From NCBI RefSeq assembly GCF_029211265.1, contig NZ_JARGEL010000004.1:27936-91935 (forward strand): a DNA stretch of 64,000 bases, given 5' to 3'. Position numbers and translations under genes: made by a program. Below the pieces are notes generated by a model, which worked only from the letters and a program-made list of their open reading frames with translations, was not told the DNA's origin and did no database searches. Shown here piece by piece: positions 52,213 to 61,083 of the stretch; the first letter of the stretch is position 1, and every line of letters starts with the position of its first letter. This DNA is from Extensimonas soli (lineage in GTDB: Bacteria > Pseudomonadota > Gammaproteobacteria > Burkholderiales > Burkholderiaceae_C).

Positions 52213-55040
52213 CAGAAACCCGCTCCACCTGCCCGTACTGCGGCGTGGGCTGCGGCGTGCTCATCGCCTCTGACGGCGCGCAGATCACCGGCGTGCGCGG
52301 CGACCCCGAGCACCCGGCCAACTTCGGCCGTCTGTGCACCAAGGGCGCCACGCTGGCCCTCACGGTCGCGCCCCCCATCGCACGCCAGACCCGCCTGCTG
52401 CAGCCCCTGCGGCGCCTGCAGCGGCAGGGCCCGGCACAGCCGCTCGGCTGGGACGCGGCCCTGCAATGGGCCTGCGACCGCTTTGCGCACACCCTGCGCA
52501 CGCACGGCCCCGAAGCCGTGGGCTTTTACCTGAGCGGCCAGTTGCTCACCGAGGACTACTACGTCTTCAACAAGCTCGCCAAGGGCCTGATAGGCACGCC
52601 CCACCTCGACAGCAACTCGCGCCTGTGCATGAGCAGCGCCGTCGCGGGCTACAAGGCCACGCTGGGCGCCGACGCGCCACCCACCTGCTACGACGACCTG
52701 CAGCATGCGCACTGCCTATTCATCGCGGGCAGCAACACCGCCTACGCGCACCCCATCCTGTTCCGGCGCATCGAAGACGCCAAGCGCGCCCGGCCCGCGC
52801 TAAAGATCATCGTCGTCGACCCGCGCCGCACCGACACGGCCGAAATCGCCGACCTGCACCTGCGCATAGAGCCCGGCACCGACGCCATGCTCCTGCACGG
52901 CATGCTGCACCTGATGCTGCGCGAAGGCTGGGCGGACGCGGCCTTCATCGCCGCGCACACGCACGGCTTCGAAGACTTGCAAACCCTGGTGCACGACTAC
53001 CCGCCGCAGCTCGTGGCCCAGGTCTGCGGCATCAGCGTGGACGATCTGACCCTGGCCGCGCGCTGGTTTGCCGGCATCGAACCCGGCACACCGCGCCAGC
53101 CCACGCTGAGCCTCTATTGCCAGGGCCTGAACCAAAGCAGCAGCGGCACCGCCAAAAACACCGCGCTGATCAACCTGCACCTGGCCACGGGCCAGATCGG
53201 CCGCCCTGGCGCTGGGCCGTTCTCGCTCACCGGCCAGCCCAACGCCATGGGCGGGCGCGAGGTGGGTGCCCTCGCCCATCTGCTGCCAGGCCACCGCGAA
53301 CTCGCCAACCCGACGCACCGCGCCGAGATTGCCGCGCTGTGGGGCGTGCCCGACCTGCCGCAGCGCCCAGGCAAAACCGCGGTGGAAATGTTCCAGGCCG
53401 CAGCCGATGGAGAAATCAAGGCGCTGTGGATCGCCTGCACCAACCCCGCGCAGTCGCTGCCAGACCAAACCACCGTGCGCCGCGCCTTGCAGCGTGCCGA
53501 GTTCGTGGTGGTGCAAGAGGCTTTCGCCACCGCCGCCACCTGCGACTTCGCCGACCTGCTACTGCCCGCCACCACCTGGGGCGAAAAAGAGGGCACCGTG
53601 ACCAACAGCGAGCGCCGCATCTCGCGCGTGCGCGCCGCCGTGCCGCCGCCGCGCTCCACCGACTCCACCGACCCCACCGACAATGGCCCGCGCCACGACT
53701 GGGCCATCGCCGTGGACTTTGCGCACCGCCTCGAAGCCGTGTTGCGCCCCGGACAGGCAACGATTTTTCCCTATACCCATCCCGAATCGATCTGGAACGA
53801 GCACCGTGCCGCCACGCGTGGGCGCGACCTGGACATCACCGGGCTGAGCTACGCCGCGCTCGAACTCGCGCCCGCCCAATGGCCCTTCCCCGCGGGCGCG
53901 ACCTTGGGCACGGCGCGGCTGTACGCGGACGGCATCTTTCCCACCGCCGACGGGCGTGCCCGCTTCGACGCGCAGCCCTACCAGCCCGTGGCCGAACCGC
54001 GCGATGCACGCTACCCGCTGGCGCTGACCACGGGGCGCCTGCGTGACCAGTGGCATGGCATGACGCGCACGGGCACGCTGGGCCGCCTGTTCGGCCATGT
54101 TCCCGAACCCGCGCTCGAGCTGCACCCCCAGGACCTCGCGCGCCACGGCCTGCAGCCGGGCGATCTGGTGCATGTGGCCAGCCGCCGCGGCAGCCTCATC
54201 GCCCCCGTGCAGCCCAGCGATGCGTTGGCTCCCGGCCAGGCCTTCATGGCCATGCACTGGGGCGCGGAGTTTCTTGGCGGCAGCGGTAGCGGCAGCAATG
54301 CAAGCCCGGGCAGCGGCGTGAATGGCCTCACCAGCGCGGCGCTGTGCCCCCGCTCCAAACAGCCCGAGTTCAAGCACAGCGCCGTGCGCATCACCAAAGC
54401 CGCATTGCCTTGGTCACTGCTCGCCATGGCCTGGCTGCCCGAGGACGAAGTGCTTACCACCCACGCGGCGCTGCGCACGCTGATGCCGCAGTTCGCCTTT
54501 GCGGCCTGCGTGCCCTTCGGGCGCGAGCGCAGCGGGGTCTTGCTGCGCGCCGCCGCCCCTGCAGCCCCGCCCGATGCCGTGCTGGCCCACATCGAACAAC
54601 TGCTCGGACTTGCCGATGCGCACGCGCTGCGCTATGCCGACCGCAAGACCGGCCAGCGCCGCACCATGCGCCTCGCCCCGTCGGGCGAGGACATGCTGCT
54701 GCAGGCCTTCGTGCTGGCGGGCGACACCCGTGCCGAAACCTGGCTGCGCCCGCTGCTGCAAGACGCACTGCCCGCCCAACCCTACGGTCGCCTGCTGCTC
54801 GCCCCCGGCGCCCAGGCGCCCATCACCCTCGCAGCCGCAAGCCCCCAGGTCTGCACCTGTTTCAACGTGCGCGAAGACGCCATCCTGTCCTGCCTCGCCA
54901 CTTGCCGCGACAGCGAGGAAGGGCGGCTGGCAGCCTTGCAGCAGCAGCTGCAATGCGGCACCAACTGCGGCTCCTGCATCCCGCAATTGCGCCGCCTGGT
55001 GCGCCGCAGCATGCCCAGCACCACCGCTGCAGCGGCATGA
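52209..55040 (+). CDS. nasA: Assimilatory nitrate reductase catalytic subunit
   Basis: A 943-residue molybdopterin oxidoreductase that reduces nitrate to nitrite. The N-terminal [4Fe-4S] motif is TCPYCGVGCGVLI with a fourth Cys in FGRLCTKG, then the bis-MGD domains (YLSGQLLTEDYYVFNKLAKG, GSNTAYAHPILF, CQGLNQSSSGTAKNTAL), the dinucleotide-binding region at the end, and a C-terminal bfd-like [2Fe-2S] domain (CTCFNVREDAI ... CGTNCGSCIP). The electron donor protein is not encoded nearby. ATG 52209 overlaps the nirD stop; ATG 52203 is an alternative. The long open frame upstream is ignored. Confidence 0.95.
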   Translation: MTETRSTCPYCGVGCGVLIASDGAQITGVRGDPEHPANFGRLCTKGATLALTVAPPIARQTRLLQPLRRLQRQGPAQPLGWDAALQWACDRFAHTLRTHGPEAVGFYLSGQLLTEDYYVFNKLAKGLIGTPHLDSNSRLCMSSAVAGYKATLGADAPPTCYDDLQHAHCLFIAGSNTAYAHPILFRRIEDAKRARPALKIIVVDPRRTDTAEIADLHLRIEPGTDAMLLHGMLHLMLREGWADAAFIAAHTHGFEDLQTLVHDYPPQLVAQVCGISVDDLTLAARWFAGIEPGTPRQPTLSLYCQGLNQSSSGTAKNTALINLHLATGQIGRPGAGPFSLTGQPNAMGGREVGALAHLLPGHRELANPTHRAEIAALWGVPDLPQRPGKTAVEMFQAAADGEIKALWIACTNPAQSLPDQTTVRRALQRAEFVVVQEAFATAATCDFADLLLPATTWGEKEGTVTNSERRISRVRAAVPPPRSTDSTDPTDNGPRHDWAIAVDFAHRLEAVLRPGQATIFPYTHPESIWNEHRAATRGRDLDITGLSYAALELAPAQWPFPAGATLGTARLYADGIFPTADGRARFDAQPYQPVAEPRDARYPLALTTGRLRDQWHGMTRTGTLGRLFGHVPEPALELHPQDLARHGLQPGDLVHVASRRGSLIAPVQPSDALAPGQAFMAMHWGAEFLGGSGSGSNASPGSGVNGLTSAALCPRSKQPEFKHSAVRITKAALPWSLLAMAWLPEDEVLTTHAALRTLMPQFAFAACVPFGRERSGVLLRAAAPAAPPDAVLAHIEQLLGLADAHALRYADRKTGQRRTMRLAPSGEDMLLQAFVLAGDTRAETWLRPLLQDALPAQPYGRLLLAPGAQAPITLAAASPQVCTCFNVREDAILSCLATCRDSEEGRLAALQQQLQCGTNCGSCIPQLRRLVRRSMPSTTAAAA

Positions 55041-55106
55041 CACAAGGCCCTGCAGGCATATTCCTATATAACCAGGATTCATCATCACCCCGCAACAATG
55101 CACACC

Positions 55107-56042
55107 ATGGGCATCAGTCACTACCTCAAAGAAATCGGCCGCGGCGTGCGGGGCGCGCGCGCCTTGACGCGCGAGCAGGCCGCAGACTTGTTCGGTCAGG
55201 TACTGGACGGCAGCGTGAGCGATCTGGAGATCGGCGCGTTCTGCCTGGCCATGCGCATCAAAGGCGAAACCGCGGCCGAGATGGCCGGCTTTCTCGATGC
55301 CACCGAGGCGCGGCTCAGCCCCTTCCCGGCCAGCGATCGCCCCCTGGTGGTGCTCCCCAGCTACAACGGCGCGCGCAAGCTGCCGGTGCTCACGCCTTTG
55401 CTGGCGTTGCTGCTGGCGCGCGAAGGACTGCCCGTCTTGCTGCACGGCATGCGCACCGAGGCGCGCCGGGTTACAGCACAAGAAGTGCTTCTTGCCCTGG
55501 ATATACCTTCACTGGAAGCTCCTGAACAAATAGCAAACGGCACGCTGGCCCACATCTCCACGGCGCGGCTGCAGCCGGGCCTGGCGCGCCTGCTCGCGGT
55601 GCGCGAGCTGGTGGGCCTGCGCAACCCCGGCCACAGCGTGGCCAAGCTCATCGCTCCCAGCGCGGGCCCCACCCTGGTGGTGGGCAGCTACACGCACCCC
55701 GAATACCTCGAGGTGCTGTGCGGCACCTGCGCACTGCGCGGCATGAACGCCCTGCTCTCGCGCGGCCTGGAGGGCGAAGTCTGCGCCGACCCGCGCCGCG
55801 CGCCACGCTACGACGCCTTCGTGCACGGCCAGCACCTGCCTGTGCAAGAGCAACAGCCCGGCACCGCGCCCGAAGTGCCGGGCCTGCCCGGCAGCATAGA
55901 CGCAGCCAGCACCGCGCACTACACCCGCGCCGTGCTGGCCGGCACCCTGCCCGTCCCGCCAGCCCTGGCCCAGCAGGTGGAATACATCGTGCAGCTGAGC
56001 CGCAAAGTGGCCTCGCCCGCCAGCGCTGACCACACCGCCTGA
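55107..56042 (+). CDS. ybiB: YbiB-type anthranilate-phosphoribosyltransferase-like protein
   Basis: A 311-residue protein of the TrpD2/YbiB family. It starts GISHYLKEIGRGVRGARALTREQAADLF and has the glycosyltransferase family 3 fold (LPSYNGARKLPVLTPLLALLLAREG, GLRNPGHSVAKLIAP). The phosphoribosyl-binding glycines of TrpD are altered, and YbiB itself binds DNA rather than making anthranilate derivatives. It is found in nitrate clusters of betaproteobacteria. ATG 55107 is chosen; ATG 55098 is an alternative. A patch at about 55471-55545 is less GC-rich than its surroundings, perhaps from an old insertion. Confidence 0.85.
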   Translation: MGISHYLKEIGRGVRGARALTREQAADLFGQVLDGSVSDLEIGAFCLAMRIKGETAAEMAGFLDATEARLSPFPASDRPLVVLPSYNGARKLPVLTPLLALLLAREGLPVLLHGMRTEARRVTAQEVLLALDIPSLEAPEQIANGTLAHISTARLQPGLARLLAVRELVGLRNPGHSVAKLIAPSAGPTLVVGSYTHPEYLEVLCGTCALRGMNALLSRGLEGEVCADPRRAPRYDAFVHGQHLPVQEQQPGTAPEVPGLPGSIDAASTAHYTRAVLAGTLPVPPALAQQVEYIVQLSRKVASPASADHTA

Positions 56043-56081
56043 AAAGCTCCCCACCACAGAACCCGCCCCCAGGACCCCGCC

Positions 56082-56900
56082 ATGACCGAACACATCGCCC
56101 CCTCGGCCCGTCCCTGCCCTGGCAGCTGCACCCTGGTCGGCGCCGGCCCGGGCGATCCGGAACTGCTCACGCTCAAGGCGCTCAAGGCCATCCAGGCGGC
56201 CACGCTGCTGCTCGTCGATGACCTGGTGAGCGACGCCATCCTGGCCTACGCCGCGCCCGGCGCGCGCATCGTGCACGTGGGCAAACGCGGCGGCTGCAAA
56301 AGCACGCCGCAGGCCTTCATCGAAAAGCTCATGCTCCAGGCCGCGCGCGCCGGCGAAACCGTGGTGCGCCTCAAGGGCGGAGACCCGTTCATCTTTGGCC
56401 GCGGCGGCGAAGAAGTCGAGCGCCTGCGCGCCGCGGGCGTCCCGGTCACGGTGGTCAACGGCATCACGGCCGGGCTTGCGGGCATGACCGCGCTGGGCGC
56501 GCCGCTCACGCACCGCGAACACGCGCACGGCGTCATCTTCATCACCGGCCACGCCCAGCCCGGCGCGCCGGGGGTGGACTGGCCCCTGCTCGCGCACACC
56601 GCACATGCGGCGCGCCTCACGCTGGTGATTTACATGGGCATGCGCCACGCCGCAGAGATCGCGCAGGGCCTGCTCACCGGCCTGCCCGCGCACACGCCCG
56701 TGGCCGTCATCGAGCACGCAAGCCTGCCCACGCAGCGCCATGCCACCGCCACGCTGGCCACACTGCAGACCACCATCGCCGCGCAGGGCCTCGCCAGCCC
56801 CGCGGTGATCGTGGTCGGCGACGTAGTGCGCGGGATTGCCGCGGCGGCGCAAAATCGGCAAGATAGGGTGCATCATGTGCCGCTGGCCATCACTGGTTGA
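56082..56900 (+). CDS. cobA: Uroporphyrinogen-III C-methyltransferase (siroheme synthesis)
   Basis: A 272-residue SUMT that methylates uroporphyrinogen III at C2 and C7 to precorrin-2, precursor of siroheme for NirB. Motifs: LVGAGPGDPELLTLKALKAI, LVDDLVSDAILAYA, VVRLKGGDPFIFGRGGEE, TVVNGITAGLAG and PLTHREHAHGVIFITGH, all intact. It contains no CysG dehydrogenase/ferrochelatase domain. It lies 40 bp downstream of the YbiB-like gene at the end of the nitrate cluster. Confidence 0.95.
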   Translation: MTEHIAPSARPCPGSCTLVGAGPGDPELLTLKALKAIQAATLLLVDDLVSDAILAYAAPGARIVHVGKRGGCKSTPQAFIEKLMLQAARAGETVVRLKGGDPFIFGRGGEEVERLRAAGVPVTVVNGITAGLAGMTALGAPLTHREHAHGVIFITGHAQPGAPGVDWPLLAHTAHAARLTLVIYMGMRHAAEIAQGLLTGLPAHTPVAVIEHASLPTQRHATATLATLQTTIAAQGLASPAVIVVGDVVRGIAAAAQNRQDRVHHVPLAITG

Positions 56901-56967
56901 GCGCCTTCGCAGCCCGTTGCGGTCATCGGCTTTTTGCCTGGCCTCTTTTTTCCATAGGCCCAATGCC

Positions 56968-57738
56968 ATGACTGCATCCCTGGACTCCCACCCTGACTTT
57001 TTGCAAGTGCGCGCCTGGCTGCAGGCCGCACAGCACCTTGCCGTGCTGACCGGCGCCGGCATGAGCGCCGAATCGGGCATCCCCACGTTCCGCGATGCGC
57101 AGACCGGTCTGTGGGCGCGCTTCAACCCCGCCGAGCTCGCCACCGAAGAGGGCTTTCGCGCCCAGCCCGAACTCGTCTGGAACTGGTACGCCGAGCGCCG
57201 CACCGCCATGGCCGAGGTCAAGCCCAACGCCGGCCACTACGCCATCGCCACTTACCAGCAGCGCCACCCGGGCCGCCTCACTGTGATCACGCAAAACGTC
57301 GATGGCTTGCACCAGAAAGCCGGCAGCACCGACGCCTTGGCGCTGCACGGCAACATCTTTCAAGACCGCTGGCTCGACCTGTGCTTTCATGCACGCCAGA
57401 GCGGCCGCGTTTGCGCGCCTGAGCGTGCGCAGGCAGACAATCCGCCGCGCTGCCCCGATTGCGGCAACATGCTGCGCCCCGACGTCGTGTGGTTCGGCGA
57501 GATGCTGCCGCCGGCCACACTGCACGCCGCCGAGCAGGCCGCGCAGCGCTGCGCCTTGATGCTCGTGGTCGGCACCTCGGGCGAGGTCTATCCCGCCGCC
57601 GGGCTCGCGCACCAGGCGCGTCAGGCCGGGGCCAAGGTGGTGGTCGTCAACCCGCACGCCAGCGAGCTCGACGGCGTCGCCCACCTGGTGCTGCGCGGCA
57701 CCGCGGCGCAGACGCTGCCGGCCTTGCTCTCTGAGTGA
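56968..57738 (+). CDS. cobB: Sirtuin-family NAD-dependent deacylase
   Basis: A 256-residue Sir2-type deacylase. NAD-binding loop TGAGMSAESGIPTFRDAQTGLW, catalytic His in LHGNIFQ, and TQNVDGLHQKAG are intact. WYAERRTAM carries the Tyr-x-x-Arg pair typical of class III sirtuins that prefer acyl groups such as succinyl. Zinc ligands are odd: one canonical CPDC pair is visible in NPPRCPDCGNML, while the first pair is replaced by widely spaced Cys residues (DLCFHARQSGRVC). ATG 56968 is chosen because homology begins soon after. It lies 67 bp downstream of cobA. Confidence 0.88.
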   Translation: MTASLDSHPDFLQVRAWLQAAQHLAVLTGAGMSAESGIPTFRDAQTGLWARFNPAELATEEGFRAQPELVWNWYAERRTAMAEVKPNAGHYAIATYQQRHPGRLTVITQNVDGLHQKAGSTDALALHGNIFQDRWLDLCFHARQSGRVCAPERAQADNPPRCPDCGNMLRPDVVWFGEMLPPATLHAAEQAAQRCALMLVVGTSGEVYPAAGLAHQARQAGAKVVVVNPHASELDGVAHLVLRGTAAQTLPALLSE

Positions 57739-57870
57739 TTGAGCACGCAAGTCCGCTCATGGGCTGCATGTTCACCGCCGGCCTCGGGCACGCGCAAGGA
57801 ACTGCGTGCGTCCAACGAGCTCTTATCTTCTCCTAGTTAGAATGCCCCATTCCTGATTCCACTTGCGGAC

Positions 57871-58767
57871 ATGACCTCCTCTCGCGTCTCCCTCACCGGC
57901 AGCATCGTCGCCCTCGTCACCCCCATGCACGAGGACGGCAGCGTGGACTACGCCACGCTGCGCAAACTCATAGACTGGCACATCGCCGAAGGCACCGACT
58001 GCATCAGCGTGGTCGGCACCACGGGCGAGTCGCCCACCGTGAACGTCGAAGAGCACTGCGAAATCATCCGCGTCGCGGTCGAGCAGGCTGCCCAGCGCGT
58101 GCCCATCATGGCCGGCTGCGGCGCCAACTCCACCGCCGAAGCGATCGAGCTCGCGCGCTTCGCCAAAAAGGTCGGAGCCGACAGCCAGCTGCAGGTCGTG
58201 CCCTACTACAACAAGCCCACGCAGGAGGGCCAATACCGGCACTTCAAGGCCATCGCCGAGGCCGTGGGCGACCTGCCCATCATCCTCTACAACGTGCCCG
58301 GCCGCACCGTGGCGGACATGCAGCACGACACCGTGCTGCGCCTGGCCCAGGTGCCCGGCATCATCGGCATCAAGGAAGCCACCGGCAACATCGAACGCGC
58401 ACAGTGGCTGATCCGCGAGGTGCCGCAAGGCTTTGGCGTGTATTCGGGCGACGACCCGACGGCCGTCGCACTCATGCTCTGCGGTGGCCACGGCAACATC
58501 AGCGTCACGGCCAACGTGGCGCCGCGCCTGATGCGCGAACTCTGCGCCGCGGCGCGCGCCGGCGACGTGCGCCGTGCCATGGAAATCCAGTTCCGCCTGA
58601 TGCCCGTGCACAAGCAATTGTTCGTCGAAGCCAACCCCATCCCGGTCAAATGGGCCATGGCGCGCATGGGCTTGTGTGGAACCACGCTGCGCCTGCCCAT
58701 GACGCCGCTGCAGCCTGCCTACGAAGCGCAGGTAGAGGCCGCGCTGCGCGCCAGCGGCCTGCTGTAA
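57871..58767 (+). CDS. dapA: 4-hydroxy-tetrahydrodipicolinate synthase
   Basis: A 298-residue aldolase-type enzyme for lysine and diaminopimelate synthesis. Substrate loop [13 protein letters not shown], Tyr in [12 protein letters not shown], and the Schiff-base lysine in [10 protein letters not shown] are intact. ATG 57871 follows a short region with a GACATG context. The bamC gene follows after 34 bp, the conserved dapA-bamC order. Confidence 0.97.
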   Translation: MTSSRVSLTGSIVALVTPMHEDGSVDYATLRKLIDWHIAEGTDCISVVGTTGESPTVNVEEHCEIIRVAVEQAAQRVPIMAGCGANSTAEAIELARFAKKVGADSQLQVVPYYNKPTQEGQYRHFKAIAEAVGDLPIILYNVPGRTVADMQHDTVLRLAQVPGIIGIKEATGNIERAQWLIREVPQGFGVYSGDDPTAVALMLCGGHGNISVTANVAPRLMRELCAAARAGDVRRAMEIQFRLMPVHKQLFVEANPIPVKWAMARMGLCGTTLRLPMTPLQPAYEAQVEAALRASGLL

Positions 58768-58801
58768 GCACCCCTATCCAAGATTTTCAGAGGATTCTCG
58801 C

Positions 58802-59893
58802 GTGAACCATTCTGCACGTTGCGGCCTGCTGGGCCTTGCCCTGGCCTTGTCCGCATGCTCTGTTCTGGAGAGCGACAAAGTCGATTACAAAAGCGCTACC
58901 AAGGCATCGACGCTCGAAGTGCCGCCCGACCTGACCCAGCTTTCGCAAGAAAGCCGCTACGTCGTGCCGGGCGGGCCCGTTTCTGCCGCTGCGTTCGAAG
59001 CGGGCAAGGCCACGAACAAGGCCGAGGCCGAATCCAAGACCGCGGTGGCGCAGATCGCCGACGTGCGCATAGAGCGTGACGGCAACCAGCGCTGGCTCGT
59101 CGTCGATCGCCCCGCCGACAAGCTCTGGGACCCCGTGCGCACCTTCTGGCAGGAAAACGGCTTCAACCTCGTGCTGGATCAGCCCGAACTCGGCATCATG
59201 GAGACCGACTGGGCCGAAAACCGCGCCAAGATTCCGCAGGACTTCATCCGCTCCACGATTGGCAAGGTATTCGACTCGCTCTACTCCACCGGCGAGCGCG
59301 ACAAATTCCGCACCCGCCTCGAACGCAACGCCGCAGGCGGCACCGAGATCTACATCACCCACCGCGGCATGGAAGAGGTTTATGCGAGCTCCACCAAAGA
59401 CTCGACCGTCTGGCAGCCGCGCAAACCCGACCCGGAACTTGAAGCCGAATTTTTGCGGCGCCTGATGACCAAGCTCGGCGTGAGCCAGGAACAAGCCAAG
59501 GCCGTGGCCGCTGCACCCGCGCTCAAGGCATCGACGGCGCGCCTGTCCACCGTCAACGGCACGCCCGTGGTGCAGGTCAGCGAAGGTTTCGACCGCGCCT
59601 GGCGCCGCGTGGGTCTCGCACTCGACCGCACCGGCTTCACGGTCGAAGACCGCAACCGCAACGAAGGCTTGTATTTCGTGCGCTATATCGCGCCCAACCC
59701 CGACAAGAAAGAGCCCGGCTTTTTCGGCAAGATCTTTGGCAGCTCGGATGCTGCGCCGCCGCTCAAGTACCGTATCCGCGTGCAGGCCGAAGGCAACATC
59801 AGCACCGTGTCCGTGCTGAACGAAACCGGTGCCCCCGAGTCCTCTGCGAATGCGCAGCGCATCTTGAAGGTGTTGGTGGAAGACTTGCGCTGA
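58802..59893 (+). CDS. bamC: Outer-membrane assembly lipoprotein BamC
   Basis: A 363-residue lipoprotein of the BAM outer-membrane protein insertion complex. The signal peptide ends LALALSAC, the lipobox, and the unstructured N-terminal region (KVDYKSATKASTLEVPPDLTQLS) that binds BamD is conserved, followed by two helix-grip domains. The start is GTG 58802, since no ATG is nearby. It follows dapA, and two terminators come after it. Confidence 0.93.
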   Translation: MNHSARCGLLGLALALSACSVLESDKVDYKSATKASTLEVPPDLTQLSQESRYVVPGGPVSAAAFEAGKATNKAEAESKTAVAQIADVRIERDGNQRWLVVDRPADKLWDPVRTFWQENGFNLVLDQPELGIMETDWAENRAKIPQDFIRSTIGKVFDSLYSTGERDKFRTRLERNAAGGTEIYITHRGMEEVYASSTKDSTVWQPRKPDPELEAEFLRRLMTKLGVSQEQAKAVAAAPALKASTARLSTVNGTPVVQVSEGFDRAWRRVGLALDRTGFTVEDRNRNEGLYFVRYIAPNPDKKEPGFFGKIFGSSDAAPPLKYRIRVQAEGNISTVSVLNETGAPESSANAQRILKVLVEDLR

Positions 59894-59911
59894 AGTCACG
59901 TAAGAGGGCAA

Positions 59912-59938
59912 AGAGGGCGCGCCACCAGTGCGCCCTCT
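59912..59938 (+). terminator. Terminator hairpin after bamC
   Basis: Nine-bp arms AGAGGGCGC and GCGCCCTCT around GCCACCAGT, 19 bp after the bamC stop. No long T-run follows, so it is weaker than the next one. Confidence 0.6.
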
Positions 59939-60009
59939 AACTGTTTGGGAGCCTCGGGCCCGTATCTTGTCTGCCGGCTCCAAAGAATGCTCGCGCAGCT
60001 TTCGCGCAT

Positions 60010-60044
60010 AAAAAAACCGCTTCAATGCATGAAGCGGTTTTTTT
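60010..60044. terminator. Bidirectional terminator with A7/T7 arms
   Basis: AAAAAAACCGCTTC pairs with GAAGCGGTTTTTTT around AATGCAT. It lies between bamC (plus strand) and the small lipoprotein gene (minus strand), and can end both transcripts. Confidence 0.9.
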
Positions 60045-60072
60045 ATGGCAGCAATTCGATTGCCGCCCAGCG

Positions 60073-60098
60073 GGCTGCATGTCCGTAAACATGCAGCC
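60073..60098 (-). terminator. Hairpin after the small lipoprotein gene
   Basis: Nine-bp arms GGCTGCATG and CATGCAGCC around TCCGTAAA, 18 bp beyond the lipoprotein stop. There is no T-run, so it may be a processing or stability hairpin. Confidence 0.5.
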
Positions 60099-60115
60099 TG
60101 CACTCTGTGCCGAGC

Positions 60116-60349
60116 TTACTTGGCAGCGGATGCGTCGGCAGCGGGAGCGGCGGATGCGTCAGCAGCAGGTGCAGCGGCCGGAGCTTCAGCGGAAGCCGGA
60201 GCAGCAGGCGCTTCAGCCGGAGCAGGAGCGGGAGCGGCTGCAGGAGCTTCGGCAGGTGCCGGTGCGGGCGCAGGAGCCTCTTCCTTCTTGCCGCAAGCGG
60301 CGAGGGCGGCAGCAGCGATCAAGGTAGCCAGGACGAGAGAGTTTTTCAT
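60116..60349 (-). CDS. Small Ala/Pro/Glu-rich lipoprotein
   Basis: A 77-residue lipoprotein. MKNSLVLATLIAAAALAACG has a lipobox (LAAC) and is followed by KKEE and then repeats of APAPA-EAPAAAP and ADASAA up to the C-terminus. Such proteins are common in Comamonadaceae and may span between the membrane and cell wall; no function is known. ATG 60349 is preceded by GGAAAA. The region upstream to 60558 (about 200 bp) contains no recognisable gene. Confidence 0.8.
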   Translation of the reverse strand: MKNSLVLATLIAAAALAACGKKEEAPAPAPAPAEAPAAAPAPAPAEAPAAPASAEAPAAAPAADASAAPAADASAAK

Positions 60350-60558
60350 TGCAGTTTTCCTAGTTGACAGATGAAATGGAAACACCATCGCGACAGATTT
60401 CTCTAGCCATCTACGCGCTGGCAGGATGCACTTGGGAGTTCATCGATGCACAAAAAAGGATTATAGGGAGATTCGTCAATACCCACTAACACTGAGACGC
60501 CTTGAAGGGCGAACACTGTTGCATCCAAGCACTTTCCAGGTGCATGTTGACAACAACG

Positions 60559-61083
60559 TTACAACCCCAGCGTGGTTGACGGAAAACCCGGCGCGCTCTT
60601 GTTGTGCACCCACTCTTCGAGCGACTCATGCACGGCCACGAGGCGCTCTGGCGCCGTGCTCATCACCCCGGCGCAGTGCGCCACGTCGAGCCGCTGCAAC
60701 ACCCACGCTGGTGACCACCACACGCTGGGAATCTCCAGCGGGTCGGCCCCGGCGCTGCGCCGACAGGTAATGACGTGCTCCCAGGTGGCACGCCAGCGCA
60801 CGAAACGCGCATGCCGCCGGATCACCTCGTCGTAAGTGCAGGCAAGCATGGTGAACCGCCTGCCGCCACCAGCCCAGGCCTGCAATGCATCGATGACGGC
60901 GCGCTCCCCCAAGGGCCAGTCGTAGAAATTGGCATCGCTGACGATGATTTCTTTCCAGCCGGCTTGCGCCGCCATGGCAAAAGCAGCGCGCAACTGCTCC
61001 ACGAAAACCTCGCGCCCGGCAAAACGCCCCGTGGGCAATTCAGCCGGGCCACCTTCTTGCGGTATCGAGACGACATCCGTCAT
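60559..61083 (-). CDS. Conserved hypothetical protein (DUF7931-like)
   Basis: A 174-residue cytosolic protein, without signal or membrane segment. Visible phrases are PTGRFAGREVFVEQLRAAF, IIVSDANFYDWPLGERAVIDAL and YDEVIRRHARFVRWRATWEHV, which I associate with a conserved Burkholderiales protein resembling a phospholipase-D-like or nucleotide-modifying domain; I do not recognise a function. Its ATG overlaps the roxA stop by two codons' worth of bases (ATGA type), so the two are coupled. It is the downstream gene of the pair. Confidence 0.7.
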   Translation of the reverse strand: MTDVVSIPQEGGPAELPTGRFAGREVFVEQLRAAFAMAAQAGWKEIIVSDANFYDWPLGERAVIDALQAWAGGGRRFTMLACTYDEVIRRHARFVRWRATWEHVITCRRSAGADPLEIPSVWWSPAWVLQRLDVAHCAGVMSTAPERLVAVHESLEEWVHNKSAPGFPSTTLGL

